From Allobosea sp039673065 (GTDB taxonomy: Bacteria > Pseudomonadota > Alphaproteobacteria > Rhizobiales > Beijerinckiaceae), in the NCBI RefSeq assembly GCF_039673065.1, contig NZ_JBDJKW010000017.1:1-64000 (forward strand): a DNA stretch of 64,000 bases, written 5' to 3'. The notes under the pieces are model-generated. The model saw nothing but the letters and a program-made list of their open reading frames with translations. It was not told where the DNA came from and made no database searches. This document shows, in pieces, positions 8,453 through 17,223 of the stretch. Numbering within the stretch: position 1 is the first letter of the stretch; the number at the start of each line of letters is the position of its first letter. The position numbers and the translations under genes were made by a program.

Positions 8453-9510
8453 GGCGCGTCCTCCCCGGACGGCGTCTCGGCGGGCTCCGCCTCGCCCTCG
8501 TCGCCATAGCCGACGAGATGCAGCGCCATGCCCTTCAGCCCGACCGTGCCGCACCAATGCGCCAGCGCATCGGCCTCGCCATGGGTGATCCAGATCTCGC
8601 CGGCGCCGACCTCGCGGATCGTCGCCTGGAGATCGTCCCAGCCGGCATGGTCCGAGATCACCAGCGGCAACTCGACGCCGCGCTGGCGGGCGCGGGCCCG
8701 CACCCGCATCCAGCCCGAGGCGAAGGCAGTCACCGGGTCCGGGAAGCGGCGCGACCAGAGGTCCTGCACCGCGCTCGGCGGGCAGATCACGATCTCGCCC
8801 GCCATGGCCTTGCGCTCGGTGGCCGTGACCTTGCGGACCTCGCCGAGCGGGATGCCCTGCGCCAGGTAATAATCGGTGATCTTCTCGACCGCGCCGTGGA
8901 TATAGAGCGGCCGCTCGTAGCCGGCCTGGCGGATCAGCGCCATGACGCGCTGCGCCTTGCCGAGCGAATAGGCCCCGACGATATGGCTGCGCTCCGGGAA
9001 GAGCCGGACGGAATCGATCAGCTTGGCGACCTCGGCCGCCGCCGGGGGATGGCGGAAGACCGGCAGGCCGAAGGTCGCCTCGGTGACGAAGACGTCGCAG
9101 GCCACCGGCTCGAAGGGCGCGCAGGTCGGGTCCGGCTCGCGCTTGTAGTCGCCCGAGACGACGATGCGCAGGCCCCGCGCCTCGACGACGATCTGGGCCG
9201 AGCCGAGCACATGCCCGGCCGGCACGAAGCGGAACGCGACCTCGCCGATCCTCACGGTCTCGCCCGGTGCGATCGCCTGCCGGCTTTCGGTAAAGCCCTC
9301 GCCATAGCGCAGCGCCATGATGTCGAGCGTCTCGGCAGTGGCGAGCACCGCGCCATGGCCGGCGCGGGCATGGTCGGAATGGCCATGGGTGACCAGCGCG
9401 CGCGGCACCGGCCGCAGCGGGTCGATATAGACGTCCGCCAGCGGGCAGTGCAGCCCGAGCGGCGTCGGGATGAGCAGGTCTCTCGGCTTCAGCCTCTGGC
9501 GCGCGATCAT
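8449..9510 (-). CDS. ligase-associated DNA damage response exonuclease (metallo-beta-lactamase/beta-CASP fold)
   Basis: A 353-residue metal-dependent DNA nuclease. The MBL signature THGHSDHARAGHG lies near residue 42. Other ligands are visible in AGHVLGSAQ and VVSGDYKREPDP, and a beta-CASP-like region includes HIVGAYSLGKAQRVMALIRQAG; a late ISDHAGWDDL follows. It is translated before and coupled to the ligase. In characterised bacterial clusters this family is a manganese-dependent exonuclease. The start ATG is only 27 bases from the divergent methyltransferase start, so the promoters of the two arms must overlap each other or the coding ends. Confidence 0.92.
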   Translation of the reverse strand: MIARQRLKPRDLLIPTPLGLHCPLADVYIDPLRPVPRALVTHGHSDHARAGHGAVLATAETLDIMALRYGEGFTESRQAIAPGETVRIGEVAFRFVPAGHVLGSAQIVVEARGLRIVVSGDYKREPDPTCAPFEPVACDVFVTEATFGLPVFRHPPAAAEVAKLIDSVRLFPERSHIVGAYSLGKAQRVMALIRQAGYERPLYIHGAVEKITDYYLAQGIPLGEVRKVTATERKAMAGEIVICPPSAVQDLWSRRFPDPVTAFASGWMRVRARARQRGVELPLVISDHAGWDDLQATIREVGAGEIWITHGEADALAHWCGTVGLKGMALHLVGYGDEGEAEPAETPSGEDAP

Positions 9511-9537
9511 GCCCTATGAGATAGAGCCGCTCTCCGC

Positions 9538-10488
9538 ATGGAAAAGACCGGCCCCTCCTTTTCGCCGTCCTCGGGCGATATCCGCCTGGACCGCCGCTAT
9601 GGCCGGGCGGAGGCCGCGCTCGCCCAGGGCGACCGGCAGGAGGCGATCGAGTTGCTGCAGCAGACGCTTGCGGAAGCCCCCGGCTTCGCCGCCGCCTGGC
9701 ATCTCTACGGGAGGGCGCTCGCAACACCCGAACACCATGGCGCGGCCGCCGAAGCCTGGCGGCATTACCTGACGCTCGACCCCGCCGACCATCTCGGCGC
9801 CAGCCTCGACCTCGCCAGCATCGGCGCCATTCCCGCCGAGCAGGCCACACCGAAGACCTTCGCCCGCGCCCTGTTCGACGCCTATGCCGAGCGCTTCGAG
9901 GCTCATCTGGTCGACAGCCTGCATTACGACGCCCCCGCCCGGATCCGCGACGCCCTGCTGTCGCTCGCGGCCACGGCCGGCACGCCCGCCCGCTTCCGCC
10001 ATGCCGCCGATCTCGGCTGCGGCACCGGGCTGATGGGCGCAGCCGTGCGCGACCTCGTCGACGAACTCTCCGGCTGCGATCTCTCGCCGCGCATGGTCGC
10101 CCGCGCCGCCGAGAAGCGCCATGCCGGCTGCCGGCTCTACGACACGCTCGCCACCGCCGACGCCGGCGATTTCCTGGCGCTGTCGCCGGCGGCCGGCTTC
10201 GACCTCGTGCTCGCCGCCGACGTCTTCATCTACCTCGCCGCGCTGCGCCCGGTGCTCGCCGGCACGGCCCACGCCCTGCGGCCGGGCGGGCTCTTCGCCT
10301 TCAGCGTGCAGAGCCATGCCGGCAATGGCGTCGTGGTCGGCCCGGACCGGCGCTTCGCCCATGCCGAGCCCTGGCTGCGCGACGCGCTGGCCGAAGCCGG
10401 GCTGACGCCGCTCTCGGTGACGCCCCACCGGCTGCGGCTGGACCGCGGCACGCCGGTGCCGGGGCTGATCGTCGTGGCGCGGCGCTGA
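9538..10488 (+). CDS. TPR-containing class I SAM-dependent methyltransferase
   Basis: A 316-residue protein. Residues 18-85 form TPR-like helices (RYGRAEAALAQGDRQEAIEL, AAAWHLYGRALA). A methyltransferase domain follows with the SAM motif AADLGCGTGLMG near 157-166, LSGCDLSPRMVARA and FDLVLAADVFIYLAAL. The substrate is not predictable; small molecules, quinones and proteins are all used by related enzymes. It lies between the exonuclease and the helicase of the repair cluster, 60 bases before the helicase on the same strand, so it may be co-expressed with the repair genes. I do not know that this gene is a regular member of the cluster. Confidence 0.82.
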   Translation: MEKTGPSFSPSSGDIRLDRRYGRAEAALAQGDRQEAIELLQQTLAEAPGFAAAWHLYGRALATPEHHGAAAEAWRHYLTLDPADHLGASLDLASIGAIPAEQATPKTFARALFDAYAERFEAHLVDSLHYDAPARIRDALLSLAATAGTPARFRHAADLGCGTGLMGAAVRDLVDELSGCDLSPRMVARAAEKRHAGCRLYDTLATADAGDFLALSPAAGFDLVLAADVFIYLAALRPVLAGTAHALRPGGLFAFSVQSHAGNGVVVGPDRRFAHAEPWLRDALAEAGLTPLSVTPHRLRLDRGTPVPGLIVVARR

Positions 10489-10547
10489 CGCGCAAGCCGG
10501 CGGACCACCGTTCAAAACCGGATGCGAAGCGCCTATCTCTGGAGGCG

Positions 10548-13046
10548 ATGGACGCGCCCACCCCTCCGCCTCCGGCCCTGCCGCCGCGCTTCGCCGACTG
10601 GTTCGCCGGGCGCGGCTGGCAGGTGCGCGCGCATCAGCTCGCCTTGCTGGCGGAGGCGCGCGCCGGGCGCTCGACCCTGCTCGTCGCGCCGACCGGCGCC
10701 GGCAAGACGCTCGCCGGCTTCCTGCCCTCGCTAGTCGAGCTGGCCGAGCCCGGCTTTGCCCGCGACGGGCTGCACACGCTCTACGTCTCGCCGCTCAAGG
10801 CGCTGGCCGTCGACATCGCCCGCAATCTCGAGGCGCCGATCCGCGAGATGGGCCTGCCGATCACGGTCGAGACCCGCACCGGCGACACCTCCGCCGCCAA
10901 GCGCACCCGCCAGATCGCGCGGCCGCCCGACATCCTGCTGACCACGCCCGAACAGCTCGCCCTGCTGGTCTCGCATCGCGACGCCGCGCCCTTCTTCGCC
11001 GGGCTGCGCAGGGTCGTGCTCGACGAATTGCACGCGCTCGTCACCTCCAAGCGCGGCGACCTCCTCTCGCTCGACCTCGCGCGGCTGCGGGCGCTGGCGC
11101 CGCGGATGAGCGCGGTCGGCCTGTCGGCGACGGTGCGCGCGCCGGCCGATCTCCAGGCCTATCTCGGTGGCAGCGGCACGCCGGCCGGGCTCGTCACCGT
11201 CACCGGCGGAGCCCAGCCGCGGATCGGCATCATGGAGACGCGCCGGCGCCTGCCGCTCGCCGGACACGTCACCGCCCATGCGGTCGCCGACATCTACGAG
11301 GCGATCCGCGCCCACCGGCTGACGCTGGTCTTCGTCAACACCCGCATGCAGGCGGAGTTCATGTTCCAGGCTCTGTGGAGCCTGAACGAGGAGACGCTGC
11401 CGATCGCCCTGCATCACGGCTCGCTCGACGCCGGCCAGCGCCGCAAGGTCGAGGCGGCGATGGCGGCCGGGCGGCTGAAGGCGGTGGTCTGCACCGCGAC
11501 GCTCGACCTCGGCATCGACTGGGGCGATGTCGACCTCGTCGTCAATGTCGGGGCGCCCAAAGGCGCCAGCCGGCTGATGCAGCGCATCGGCCGCTCCAAC
11601 CACCGCATGGACGAGCCCTCGCAGGCGCTGCTCGTGCCCTCCAACCGCTTCGAGCTGCTGGAATGCCGCGCGGCGCTCGACGCCGTGGCGGAGGCGGCGC
11701 AGGATACCCCGCCCCCGCGCCTCGGCGCGCTCGACGTGCTGGCCCAGCATGTGCTCGGCGTCGCCTGCTCCGACGGGTTCGTGCCCGACGCGCTCTATGC
11801 CGAGGTGACGACGGCCGCGCCCTATGCCGGGCTCGCCCGCGCGGATTTCGACGCGGTGGTCGATTTCGTCGCCACCGGCGGCTACGCGCTGAAGAGCTAT
11901 GAGCGCTTCGCCAAGCTGCGGCGCGGCCGCGACGGGGTGATGCGCGCCAGCAATGCCGGCGTGATCCAGCAATACCGGATGAATGTCGGCACCATCGTCG
12001 AATCGACCATGCTCAAGGTCCGGCTCGGCCGCGCCCGGCCGACGCAACCCGGCCGGCCGAAGAGCATGACGCGCGGCGGGCGGGTCCTCGGCGAGCTGGA
12101 GGAGTATTTCGCCGAGACGATGACGCCGGGCGACACCTTCGTCTTCGCCGGCGAGGTGCTGCGCTTCGAGGGCATCAATGAGAACGAGGTGGTCTGCTCG
12201 CGCGCCGCCGCCGGCACCGACCCGAAGATCCCCTCCTATGCCGGCGGCAAGTTCCCGCTCTCGACCTTCCTGGCCGCCCGCGTGCGCGCCATGCTGGCCG
12301 ATCCGCGCGACTGGGCCCGCCTGCCCGAGGAGGTCGCCGCCTGGCTGCATGCGCAGCGGCTGAAATCGCGCCTGCCCCAGCCCGGCGAACTGCTGGTCGA
12401 GACCTTTCCGCGCGCCGGGCGCTTCTTCCTCGTCGCCTATCCCTTCGAGGGCCGCCTCGCCCACCAGACGCTCGGCATGCTGCTGACGCGGCGGCTGGAG
12501 CGGGCGCGGCTGAAGCCGCTCGGCTTCGTCTGCAACGATTACGGCATCGCGGTGTGGACGCTGGGCGACATGGGCGCCGCGATCGCGCGCGGGGCGCTGT
12601 CGCTGGAGGATCTGTTCGCGCAGGACATGCTCGGCGACGATCTCGAGGCCTGGCTCGACGAATCCGCCCTGATGAAGCGCACCTTCCGCGCCTGCGCGGT
12701 GATCGGCGGGCTGATCGAGCGGCGCTTTCCCGGCCGGGAGAAGAACGGCCGCCAGGTGACGATGTCGACAGACCTGGTCTACGACGTGCTGCGCCGGCAC
12801 GAGCCCGACCATGTGCTGCTGCGGGCGGCGCGGGCCGACGCGGCGACCGGCCTTCTGGACATCGGGCGCCTCGGCGAGATGCTGACACGGATCGCCGGGC
12901 GAATCGTGCACCAGCCGCTCGACCATGTCTCGCCGCTCTCGGTCTCCGTCATGCTGGAGATCGGCCGCGAGCTGGTGCAGGGCGAGTCGGCCGACGCGAT
13001 GCTGGCCGAGGCGGAGGCGCAGATGCTCGAGGAGGCGATGGCGTGA
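10548..13046 (+). CDS. ligase-associated DEXH-box DNA helicase, Lhr-core
   Basis: An 832-residue superfamily 2 helicase. Visible motifs are Walker A APTGAGKT near residues 47-54, TRTGDTS, DILLTTPEQLALL, the DExH box VVLDELHAL, GLSATVRAP, LVFVNTRMQAEF, and TATLDLGIDWGDVDLV with QRIGRSNHRMDEP. The C-terminal winged-helix and DUF4145-like core is of the Lhr type. The length matches the Lhr-core form rather than full-length Lhr. These enzymes translocate 3' to 5' on single-stranded DNA and unwind duplexes. Start ATG 10548 follows GGAGG closely. Its stop overlaps the pdeM GTG. Confidence 0.95.
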   Translation: MDAPTPPPPALPPRFADWFAGRGWQVRAHQLALLAEARAGRSTLLVAPTGAGKTLAGFLPSLVELAEPGFARDGLHTLYVSPLKALAVDIARNLEAPIREMGLPITVETRTGDTSAAKRTRQIARPPDILLTTPEQLALLVSHRDAAPFFAGLRRVVLDELHALVTSKRGDLLSLDLARLRALAPRMSAVGLSATVRAPADLQAYLGGSGTPAGLVTVTGGAQPRIGIMETRRRLPLAGHVTAHAVADIYEAIRAHRLTLVFVNTRMQAEFMFQALWSLNEETLPIALHHGSLDAGQRRKVEAAMAAGRLKAVVCTATLDLGIDWGDVDLVVNVGAPKGASRLMQRIGRSNHRMDEPSQALLVPSNRFELLECRAALDAVAEAAQDTPPPRLGALDVLAQHVLGVACSDGFVPDALYAEVTTAAPYAGLARADFDAVVDFVATGGYALKSYERFAKLRRGRDGVMRASNAGVIQQYRMNVGTIVESTMLKVRLGRARPTQPGRPKSMTRGGRVLGELEEYFAETMTPGDTFVFAGEVLRFEGINENEVVCSRAAAGTDPKIPSYAGGKFPLSTFLAARVRAMLADPRDWARLPEEVAAWLHAQRLKSRLPQPGELLVETFPRAGRFFLVAYPFEGRLAHQTLGMLLTRRLERARLKPLGFVCNDYGIAVWTLGDMGAAIARGALSLEDLFAQDMLGDDLEAWLDESALMKRTFRACAVIGGLIERRFPGREKNGRQVTMSTDLVYDVLRRHEPDHVLLRAARADAATGLLDIGRLGEMLTRIAGRIVHQPLDHVSPLSVSVMLEIGRELVQGESADAMLAEAEAQMLEEAMA

Positions 13047-13768
13047 CGGCGGCGACGACGACCGCGGCGATAGCGGCGGCGGCGGCGGACACGGCCGAGG
13101 CGTTCATGCTTGGCCGGCTGCTGCTGGTGCCCGATCTCTCGGGCGCGCTCTTCCTGCCGGAGGAGCGCGTGCTGATCGTCGCCGACCTGCATCTCGAAAA
13201 GGGCTCGGCCTTCGCCAGCCGCGGCGTGCTGCTGCCGCCCTACGACACCGCCGCGACGCTGGCGCTGCTGGCGCGCGCCGTAGCGCGCTACGACCCGGCC
13301 CGGATCGTCGCGCTCGGCGACAGCTTCCACGATCTCGGCGGGCAGGAGCGGCTCGCCCCGGCGGCGCTCGCCGCCCTGCGGGCGCTGCAGGCCGGGCGCG
13401 ACTGGCTCTGGCTCACCGGCAACCACGATCCCGCCATCGCCGCCGGCCTGGGCGGGCAGGTGCTGGGCGAGCTCGACATCGCCGGCGTGGCCTTGCGCCA
13501 CGAGCCCTCGGCCGCGCCGGAGGGGCCGGAGATCGCCGGCCATCTCCACCCGGCGGCGCGCATCCGCCTGCGCGGGCGCAGCCTGCGCCGGCGCTGCTTC
13601 GCGCTCTCCCCGCGCCGCTGCGTCATGCCTGCCATGGGCGCCTATGCCGGCGGGCTGAACGTGCGCGACGCCGCCTTCCAGCGCCTGTTCGGCGCCGAGA
13701 TCAGCACCCGCATCCTCGGCGACAGCCGCTTGTTCCGCATCAACCGCAGCCTGCTCCTGCCCGACTGA
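13043..13768 (+). CDS. pdeM: ligase-associated metallophosphoesterase PdeM
   Basis: A calcineurin-like phosphoesterase of 241 residues. Metal ligands are visible in VADLHLEKGSAF, VALGDSFHDLGG, LTGNHDP and AGHLHPAAR, the normal order for the fold. It belongs to the DNA-ligase-associated metallophosphoesterase family. Start GTG 13043 overlaps the helicase TGA (GTGA); an internal ATG at 13106 (MLGRLLLVPDLSG) lies closer to the conserved domain and is a reasonable alternative, since the first 21 residues are a low-complexity Ala/Thr run. It completes the four-gene repair set. Confidence 0.92.
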   Translation: MTAATTTAAIAAAAADTAEAFMLGRLLLVPDLSGALFLPEERVLIVADLHLEKGSAFASRGVLLPPYDTAATLALLARAVARYDPARIVALGDSFHDLGGQERLAPAALAALRALQAGRDWLWLTGNHDPAIAAGLGGQVLGELDIAGVALRHEPSAAPEGPEIAGHLHPAARIRLRGRSLRRRCFALSPRRCVMPAMGAYAGGLNVRDAAFQRLFGAEISTRILGDSRLFRINRSLLLPD

Positions 13769-13919
13769 GCCGGGCGGCTCCGCGCGGCAAATCCGCCTCA
13801 ACGGTGCAAAGCGGCGGATAAGCTGTTGCGTCCGCGAAGGGCTTGTGGCATCAGGACGCCGCTTCGGACGAAGCGCGCCACGCCTCCCCAGGGACGCGAC
13901 CGGCGACGCCGACGATCCT

Positions 13920-13994
13920 GCTGCGGTAGCTCAGTGGTAGAGCACTCCATTGGTAATGGAGAGGTCGAGAGTTCAATCCTCTCTCGCAGCACCA
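13920..13994 (+). tRNA. tRNA-Thr (anticodon GGT), CCA encoded
   Basis: A cloverleaf can be drawn by eye. The acceptor GCTGCGG pairs with TCGCAGC (one G-T pair). The D arm is GCTCAGTGGTAGAGC. The anticodon stem CTCCA/TGGAG holds loop TTGGTAA with anticodon GGT. The T arm is GAGAG-TTCAATC-CTCTC, then discriminator A and an encoded CCA (13992-13994). It sits at the left edge of the A/T-richer region, a typical place for integration of mobile DNA. Confidence 0.97.
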
Positions 13995-14477
13995 GCCATT
14001 CTCCGGATAGCCAGAGATTGTCCGTGGAAGGCGAAATTCGAGCGCTGCTTCGCAGGCTTAGTGGTTGGCGCACTGGCAACGAGCTCCGAAAGACGCGCGC
14101 CCAGCGGCTTGTTTTGACGCCGCAAAGGCCCTGGTCTCTGTATGCCGCTTCCGGATTTTCCGGCGGCTCTGAGGATCTATTTGCTGAGACGAGTTCGCTC
14201 TGAGCTGAGACGAGTTCGCCCGCACGAAGTGCCGGCTCATGGCCCTTTGCTGACATAGAGTATGTCTGCTTTCCGCCGCCCAACTAAACCAGGGACGATG
14301 CAGCGGAACTAGCAGTGCCGCACTTTCCTTCAACGTGCATGGGCAATCGCCGGACAAGATCGAAACGCTTTGGATCGGCGGAACATATCGCCTCTTCCCT
14401 TGTTTCGTTGACATCGAGCGGACCGCACCGTCCGCAACGCGCCGGCACCTTGTCCGCGCCCTTAAAGTTCATCGTTC
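13995..14477. other. non-coding stretch after tRNA-Thr, left border of the accessory region
   Basis: I find no convincing gene. The composition becomes more A/T-rich just after the tRNA. A short direct repeat (GAGACGAGTTCG, near 14186 and 14204) occurs inside. The far end holds the EcfG-like promoter listed separately. No integrase or tRNA-end duplication is present in this stretch. Confidence 0.5.
14380..14404 (+). promoter_or_regulatory. probable EcfG (general stress sigma factor) promoter
   Basis: GGAAC (14380-14384), 16 bases, then TGTT (14401-14404). The alphaproteobacterial EcfG consensus is GGAAC-N16/17-cGTT, so only the less conserved first base of the -10 differs. It lies about 74 bases before the membrane-protein gene at 14478, which is followed by a YciE-type ferritin-like gene, both plausible stress genes. 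Confidence 0.55.
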
Positions 14478-15383
14478 ATGACCGATACCACCCTACGAGG
14501 CGTCCCCGACGCCACGACCGATCGCGCGTGTTCCGCAGTCTCCTGGGGCGCCGTCCTCGGAGGCGCCGTTGTCAGCGCGTCGATCTCCCTGATGCTCCTC
14601 GCAGCGGGTTCCGGGCTCGGCTTCGTCTCGGTCTCGCCTTGGACGAATGCGGGGGTCACTACCGCCACCTTCGGCATCGCTGCCATGATCTGGCTTGCTG
14701 TCGTGCATCTGGTCTCTGCGGGCGCCGGCGGCTATATCGCCGGTCGTCTCCGCACCAAGCGCGTGGGGCTTCATACCGACGAGGTCGCCTTCCGGGACAC
14801 CGCTCACGGCTTCATGGCCTGGGCCGCCGGCGCGATCATCAGCACCGTGCTGCTGGCGTTGGCCGCTTCCGCGGTGATTGGCGGCGGGGCTCGCGTGGGT
14901 GCCAGCGCGGCGTCCGGTATCGGTTCTGCCGTCTCCAGCGCAGCGAGCCAGGCTGCCGGTCGCCTCGATCTGTCGAGCCTCGACCCGTCGGACTATGTCA
15001 TCGACACGCTGTTTCGCTCCGAGAAGCCCGCGCCTTCTTCAACCGACATGGCTCCGGCGCGTGCCGAGGTCGGTCGCATCATCGCCATGAGCATCCGCGA
15101 CGGCGACATGTCTCCTGCCGACAAGTCCTATGTCGCCAGCGTGATCGCCGCCCAGACCGGCATCAGCCAGCCCGACGCCGAAAAGCGCATCACTGACGCG
15201 ATCGCGAAGACCAAGGAAACCGCCGCCAAAACCGAGCAGACCGCTCGCGAGACGGCTGACATAGCCCGCAAGGCTGCCGCCTCATTCGCCCTGGCGACCT
15301 TCATCGCGATGCTCATCGGCGCGCTGGCCGCCAGCTATGGCGCGACGCTCGGCGGCCGCGCCCGGGACAAGGTCCACGCCTGA
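14478..15383 (+). CDS. polytopic membrane protein of unknown function
   Basis: A 301-residue protein with predicted membrane segments near residues 22-48, 58-84, 112-138 and 268-292. Glycine/alanine-rich stretches (GGGARVGASAASGIGSA) follow the third. Between segments three and four lies a soluble region, including an amphipathic helical stretch rich in Lys, Glu, Thr and Ala (IAKTKETAAKTEQTARETA). I recognise it only as a conserved alphaproteobacterial membrane protein type. It begins about 74 bases after an EcfG-like promoter and is followed after 35 bases by the ferritin-like gene, so a stress role is likely by context. The ribosome site is weak. Confidence 0.8.
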   Translation: MTDTTLRGVPDATTDRACSAVSWGAVLGGAVVSASISLMLLAAGSGLGFVSVSPWTNAGVTTATFGIAAMIWLAVVHLVSAGAGGYIAGRLRTKRVGLHTDEVAFRDTAHGFMAWAAGAIISTVLLALAASAVIGGGARVGASAASGIGSAVSSAASQAAGRLDLSSLDPSDYVIDTLFRSEKPAPSSTDMAPARAEVGRIIAMSIRDGDMSPADKSYVASVIAAQTGISQPDAEKRITDAIAKTKETAAKTEQTARETADIARKAAASFALATFIAMLIGALAASYGATLGGRARDKVHA

Positions 15384-15418
15384 TCCACGCCCGCAACCCC
15401 GACAACCGGAGAATTCCA

Positions 15419-15931
15419 ATGGCTACGAATGCACCAAAGGCTCTCGACGACATGTTCCATGACATGCTCAAGGACGTCTACTACGCCGAGAGGCAGATTC
15501 TGAAGGCGTTGCCCAAGATGGCGAAGGCGGCCAAGTCGCCCGAGCTCAGGAAGGCCTTCGAGACGCATCGCGAGGAAACGGAGGGGCATGTCGAGCGCCT
15601 CGGCGAGGTCTTCGAGGTGATCGGCAAGGCGCCTCGCGGCAAGACCTGCGACGCCATCCTCGGCATCCTTGAGGAAGGCAAGGCCGTCATGGAAGACTAC
15701 GCCGACAGTCCCGCCCTCGATGCCGGTCTCGTGGCGGCCGCCCAGGCGGTCGAGCATTACGAGATGACCCGCTATGGGACTTTGAAGTCATGGGCAAAGC
15801 AGCTCGGCCACAACGACGCGGCGGCGCTGCTCGATGCTACGCTTGCCGAGGAGACCAAGACCGACAAGCTTCTCACGCAGCTCGGCGGGCCAGCAAACTC
15901 GGCGGCTGTCGCGCAAGCCAAGGCGGCGTGA
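15419..15931 (+). CDS. ferritin-like domain protein, DUF892/YciE family
   Basis: A 170-residue four-helix-bundle protein. It starts in the family manner (ALDDMFHDMLKDVYYAERQILKALPKM) and carries Glu/His pairs expected for a di-iron centre in ETHREETEGHVERL and AVEHYEMTRYGTL. YciE-type proteins are stress-associated; the biochemical role is not settled. An excellent ribosome site (CGGAG) precedes ATG 15419. It probably belongs to the same transcript as the upstream membrane protein, under the EcfG-like promoter. A hairpin follows at 15950. Confidence 0.93.
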   Translation: MATNAPKALDDMFHDMLKDVYYAERQILKALPKMAKAAKSPELRKAFETHREETEGHVERLGEVFEVIGKAPRGKTCDAILGILEEGKAVMEDYADSPALDAGLVAAAQAVEHYEMTRYGTLKSWAKQLGHNDAAALLDATLAEETKTDKLLTQLGGPANSAAVAQAKAA

Positions 15932-15949
15932 TCCGATCGCTGCCTGGGC

Positions 15950-15974
15950 CCCTCTCTCCTCACGGGAGAGAGGG
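15950..15974 (+). terminator. hairpin after the ferritin-like gene
   Basis: A perfect 10-base stem, CCCTCTCTCC (15950-15959) and GGAGAGAGGG (15965-15974), with a 5-base loop, 19 bases after the stop. No T-run follows, so termination is inferred from position. This type of CTCTC hairpin is common in related genomes as a dispersed repeat. Confidence 0.5.
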
Positions 15975-16023
15975 CTTCACTGCGCTCATGTCCTTGAGTT
16001 GCAACATTCATAGCTGTTCGGAC

Positions 16024-16050
16024 CCGGGCCGCCATGACAGGGCGGCCCGG
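16024..16050 (-). terminator. hairpin after the PHA depolymerase gene
   Basis: A perfect 10-base stem, CCGGGCCGCC (16024-16033) and GGCGGCCCGG (16041-16050), with loop ATGACAG. It lies between two convergent genes, 49 bases beyond the depolymerase stop, so it probably ends the minus-strand transcript. There is no clear U-tract. Confidence 0.5.
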
Positions 16051-16098
16051 AACTGCCGGTCTCTAAGCGAGTGCGTTCCGCGCTCGCGCGAAACCTCC

Positions 16099-17223
16099 TC
16101 AGGCCTCGAGGAAAAAGCGGATCATCTCGCGAGAAGCATCAGGGCCCGTGGCATCGGTATAGCTTCCGCTGCGATCACCTCCCGACCAGGCATGGGTGCC
16201 CCCATGGATCAGCCAGTGCTCGGCGAGTGCAGGAGCATCGCCATGCCCGATCAGCGACCGGGTTACGCGTTTGCCATTGATCACCGCATCGGTCTGAAAC
16301 TCTGCTGGCTTCCCCTGCGCGGAACCCGCTAGATCGAAAACAGCCTTGCCGTTCGATGGATGAACCGTGGCATCGGCGGTTCCGTGGAAAATGATCTTCC
16401 TGATGGGCGAACGGCCTTGTGCCGTTGCTTTCGCATTTCCCTTCATTGCAGCGAATGCGGACATGACGTCGCAAGCCGCGCCGTGAGGCAGGCCGGAATG
16501 AATGCCAGCTGCGGAAAAGACCTCGGGATAGGTCGACGCCAGGACGTCGGCCATGGCTCCGCCCGCCGACAGGCCAGCCACGAAAACCCGCTTTCGGTCG
16601 ATCTTGAATTCCGAAGCCAGTTCCTGGGCAAGTCCTGCCAGAAGGGCCGGCTCACCGGCGCCACGCCGCTGATGACGAGGATCGAACCAGTTCCAGCAAC
16701 CCTGCGCGTTGGCCGATTTTGGCTGCAGGGGATAGGCGACGATCAGGCCGAACTCATCGGCTAAGACATTCATCCGGGTCCCATGCGCGAAGTCATTCGG
16801 GTTTTGTGTGCAGCCGTGAAGCATCACCACCAGCGCAAGGTTGCGATCAGCGTGATCGGACGGCACGTAGAGCTTGTAGGCCAGCGAGCCGACCGCCGAT
16901 TGGAATCTGCGCGCACGGAAGTTTTCACGGTCCCGCTCATCTTCCGTAACCGTGTCGCCATGGCTCGGCGCGTGGATGAAGCTTGCCTGCTCCTGTCGTA
17001 GCTTTTGCAGGATCGCCCGCAGACCGCGCGCCGGCGGTGCTTCGGGGCTGTCACCGCTTTGTGTGCCGCTATCCGCGGCAGCTGAGGGCATAGACCCGCG
17101 TCCGGCGAGAGCGTGCTGTATCGCCGCCGTTGCGCCCGTTACGTCGGATGTTCGCAGGCGGTTCATGGCTTCGCCGATGGCGGCGTGAAAACGCGGGTTC
17201 ATGGCGAAGGTCCTTTGGGTCAT
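16099..17223 (-). CDS. PHB depolymerase/esterase family protein (short-chain PHA depolymerase type)
   Basis: A 374-residue alpha/beta hydrolase of the PHB-depolymerase esterase family. Visible motifs are VVMLHGCTQNPNDFAHGTRM (oxyanion region), WNWFDPRHQRRG, the lipase box GLSAGGAMADVLA with the nucleophile Ser, and HGTADATVHPSNG with HGGTHAWSGG, which hold the presumed Asp and His. There is no obvious signal peptide; the first 90 residues are a non-catalytic extension, so the enzyme may act in the cytoplasm or use another export route. The true substrate may be PHA or another ester. It is translated in overlap (ATGA) with the upstream CopG-type regulator. Confidence 0.9.
   Translation of the reverse strand: MTQRTFAMNPRFHAAIGEAMNRLRTSDVTGATAAIQHALAGRGSMPSAAADSGTQSGDSPEAPPARGLRAILQKLRQEQASFIHAPSHGDTVTEDERDRENFRARRFQSAVGSLAYKLYVPSDHADRNLALVVMLHGCTQNPNDFAHGTRMNVLADEFGLIVAYPLQPKSANAQGCWNWFDPRHQRRGAGEPALLAGLAQELASEFKIDRKRVFVAGLSAGGAMADVLASTYPEVFSAAGIHSGLPHGAACDVMSAFAAMKGNAKATAQGRSPIRKIIFHGTADATVHPSNGKAVFDLAGSAQGKPAEFQTDAVINGKRVTRSLIGHGDAPALAEHWLIHGGTHAWSGGDRSGSYTDATGPDASREMIRFFLEA

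Noticed and set aside
6662..8509. Long open frame on the plus strand opposite the DNA ligase gene
   Set aside because: Low-complexity Arg/Ala/Gly/His-rich translation typical of the reverse of high-GC coding DNA; the minus strand encodes a clear ligase.
10731..12926. 731-codon open frame on the minus strand inside the helicase gene
   Set aside because: Shadow of the helicase; no recognisable motif, composition typical of antisense GC-rich sequence.
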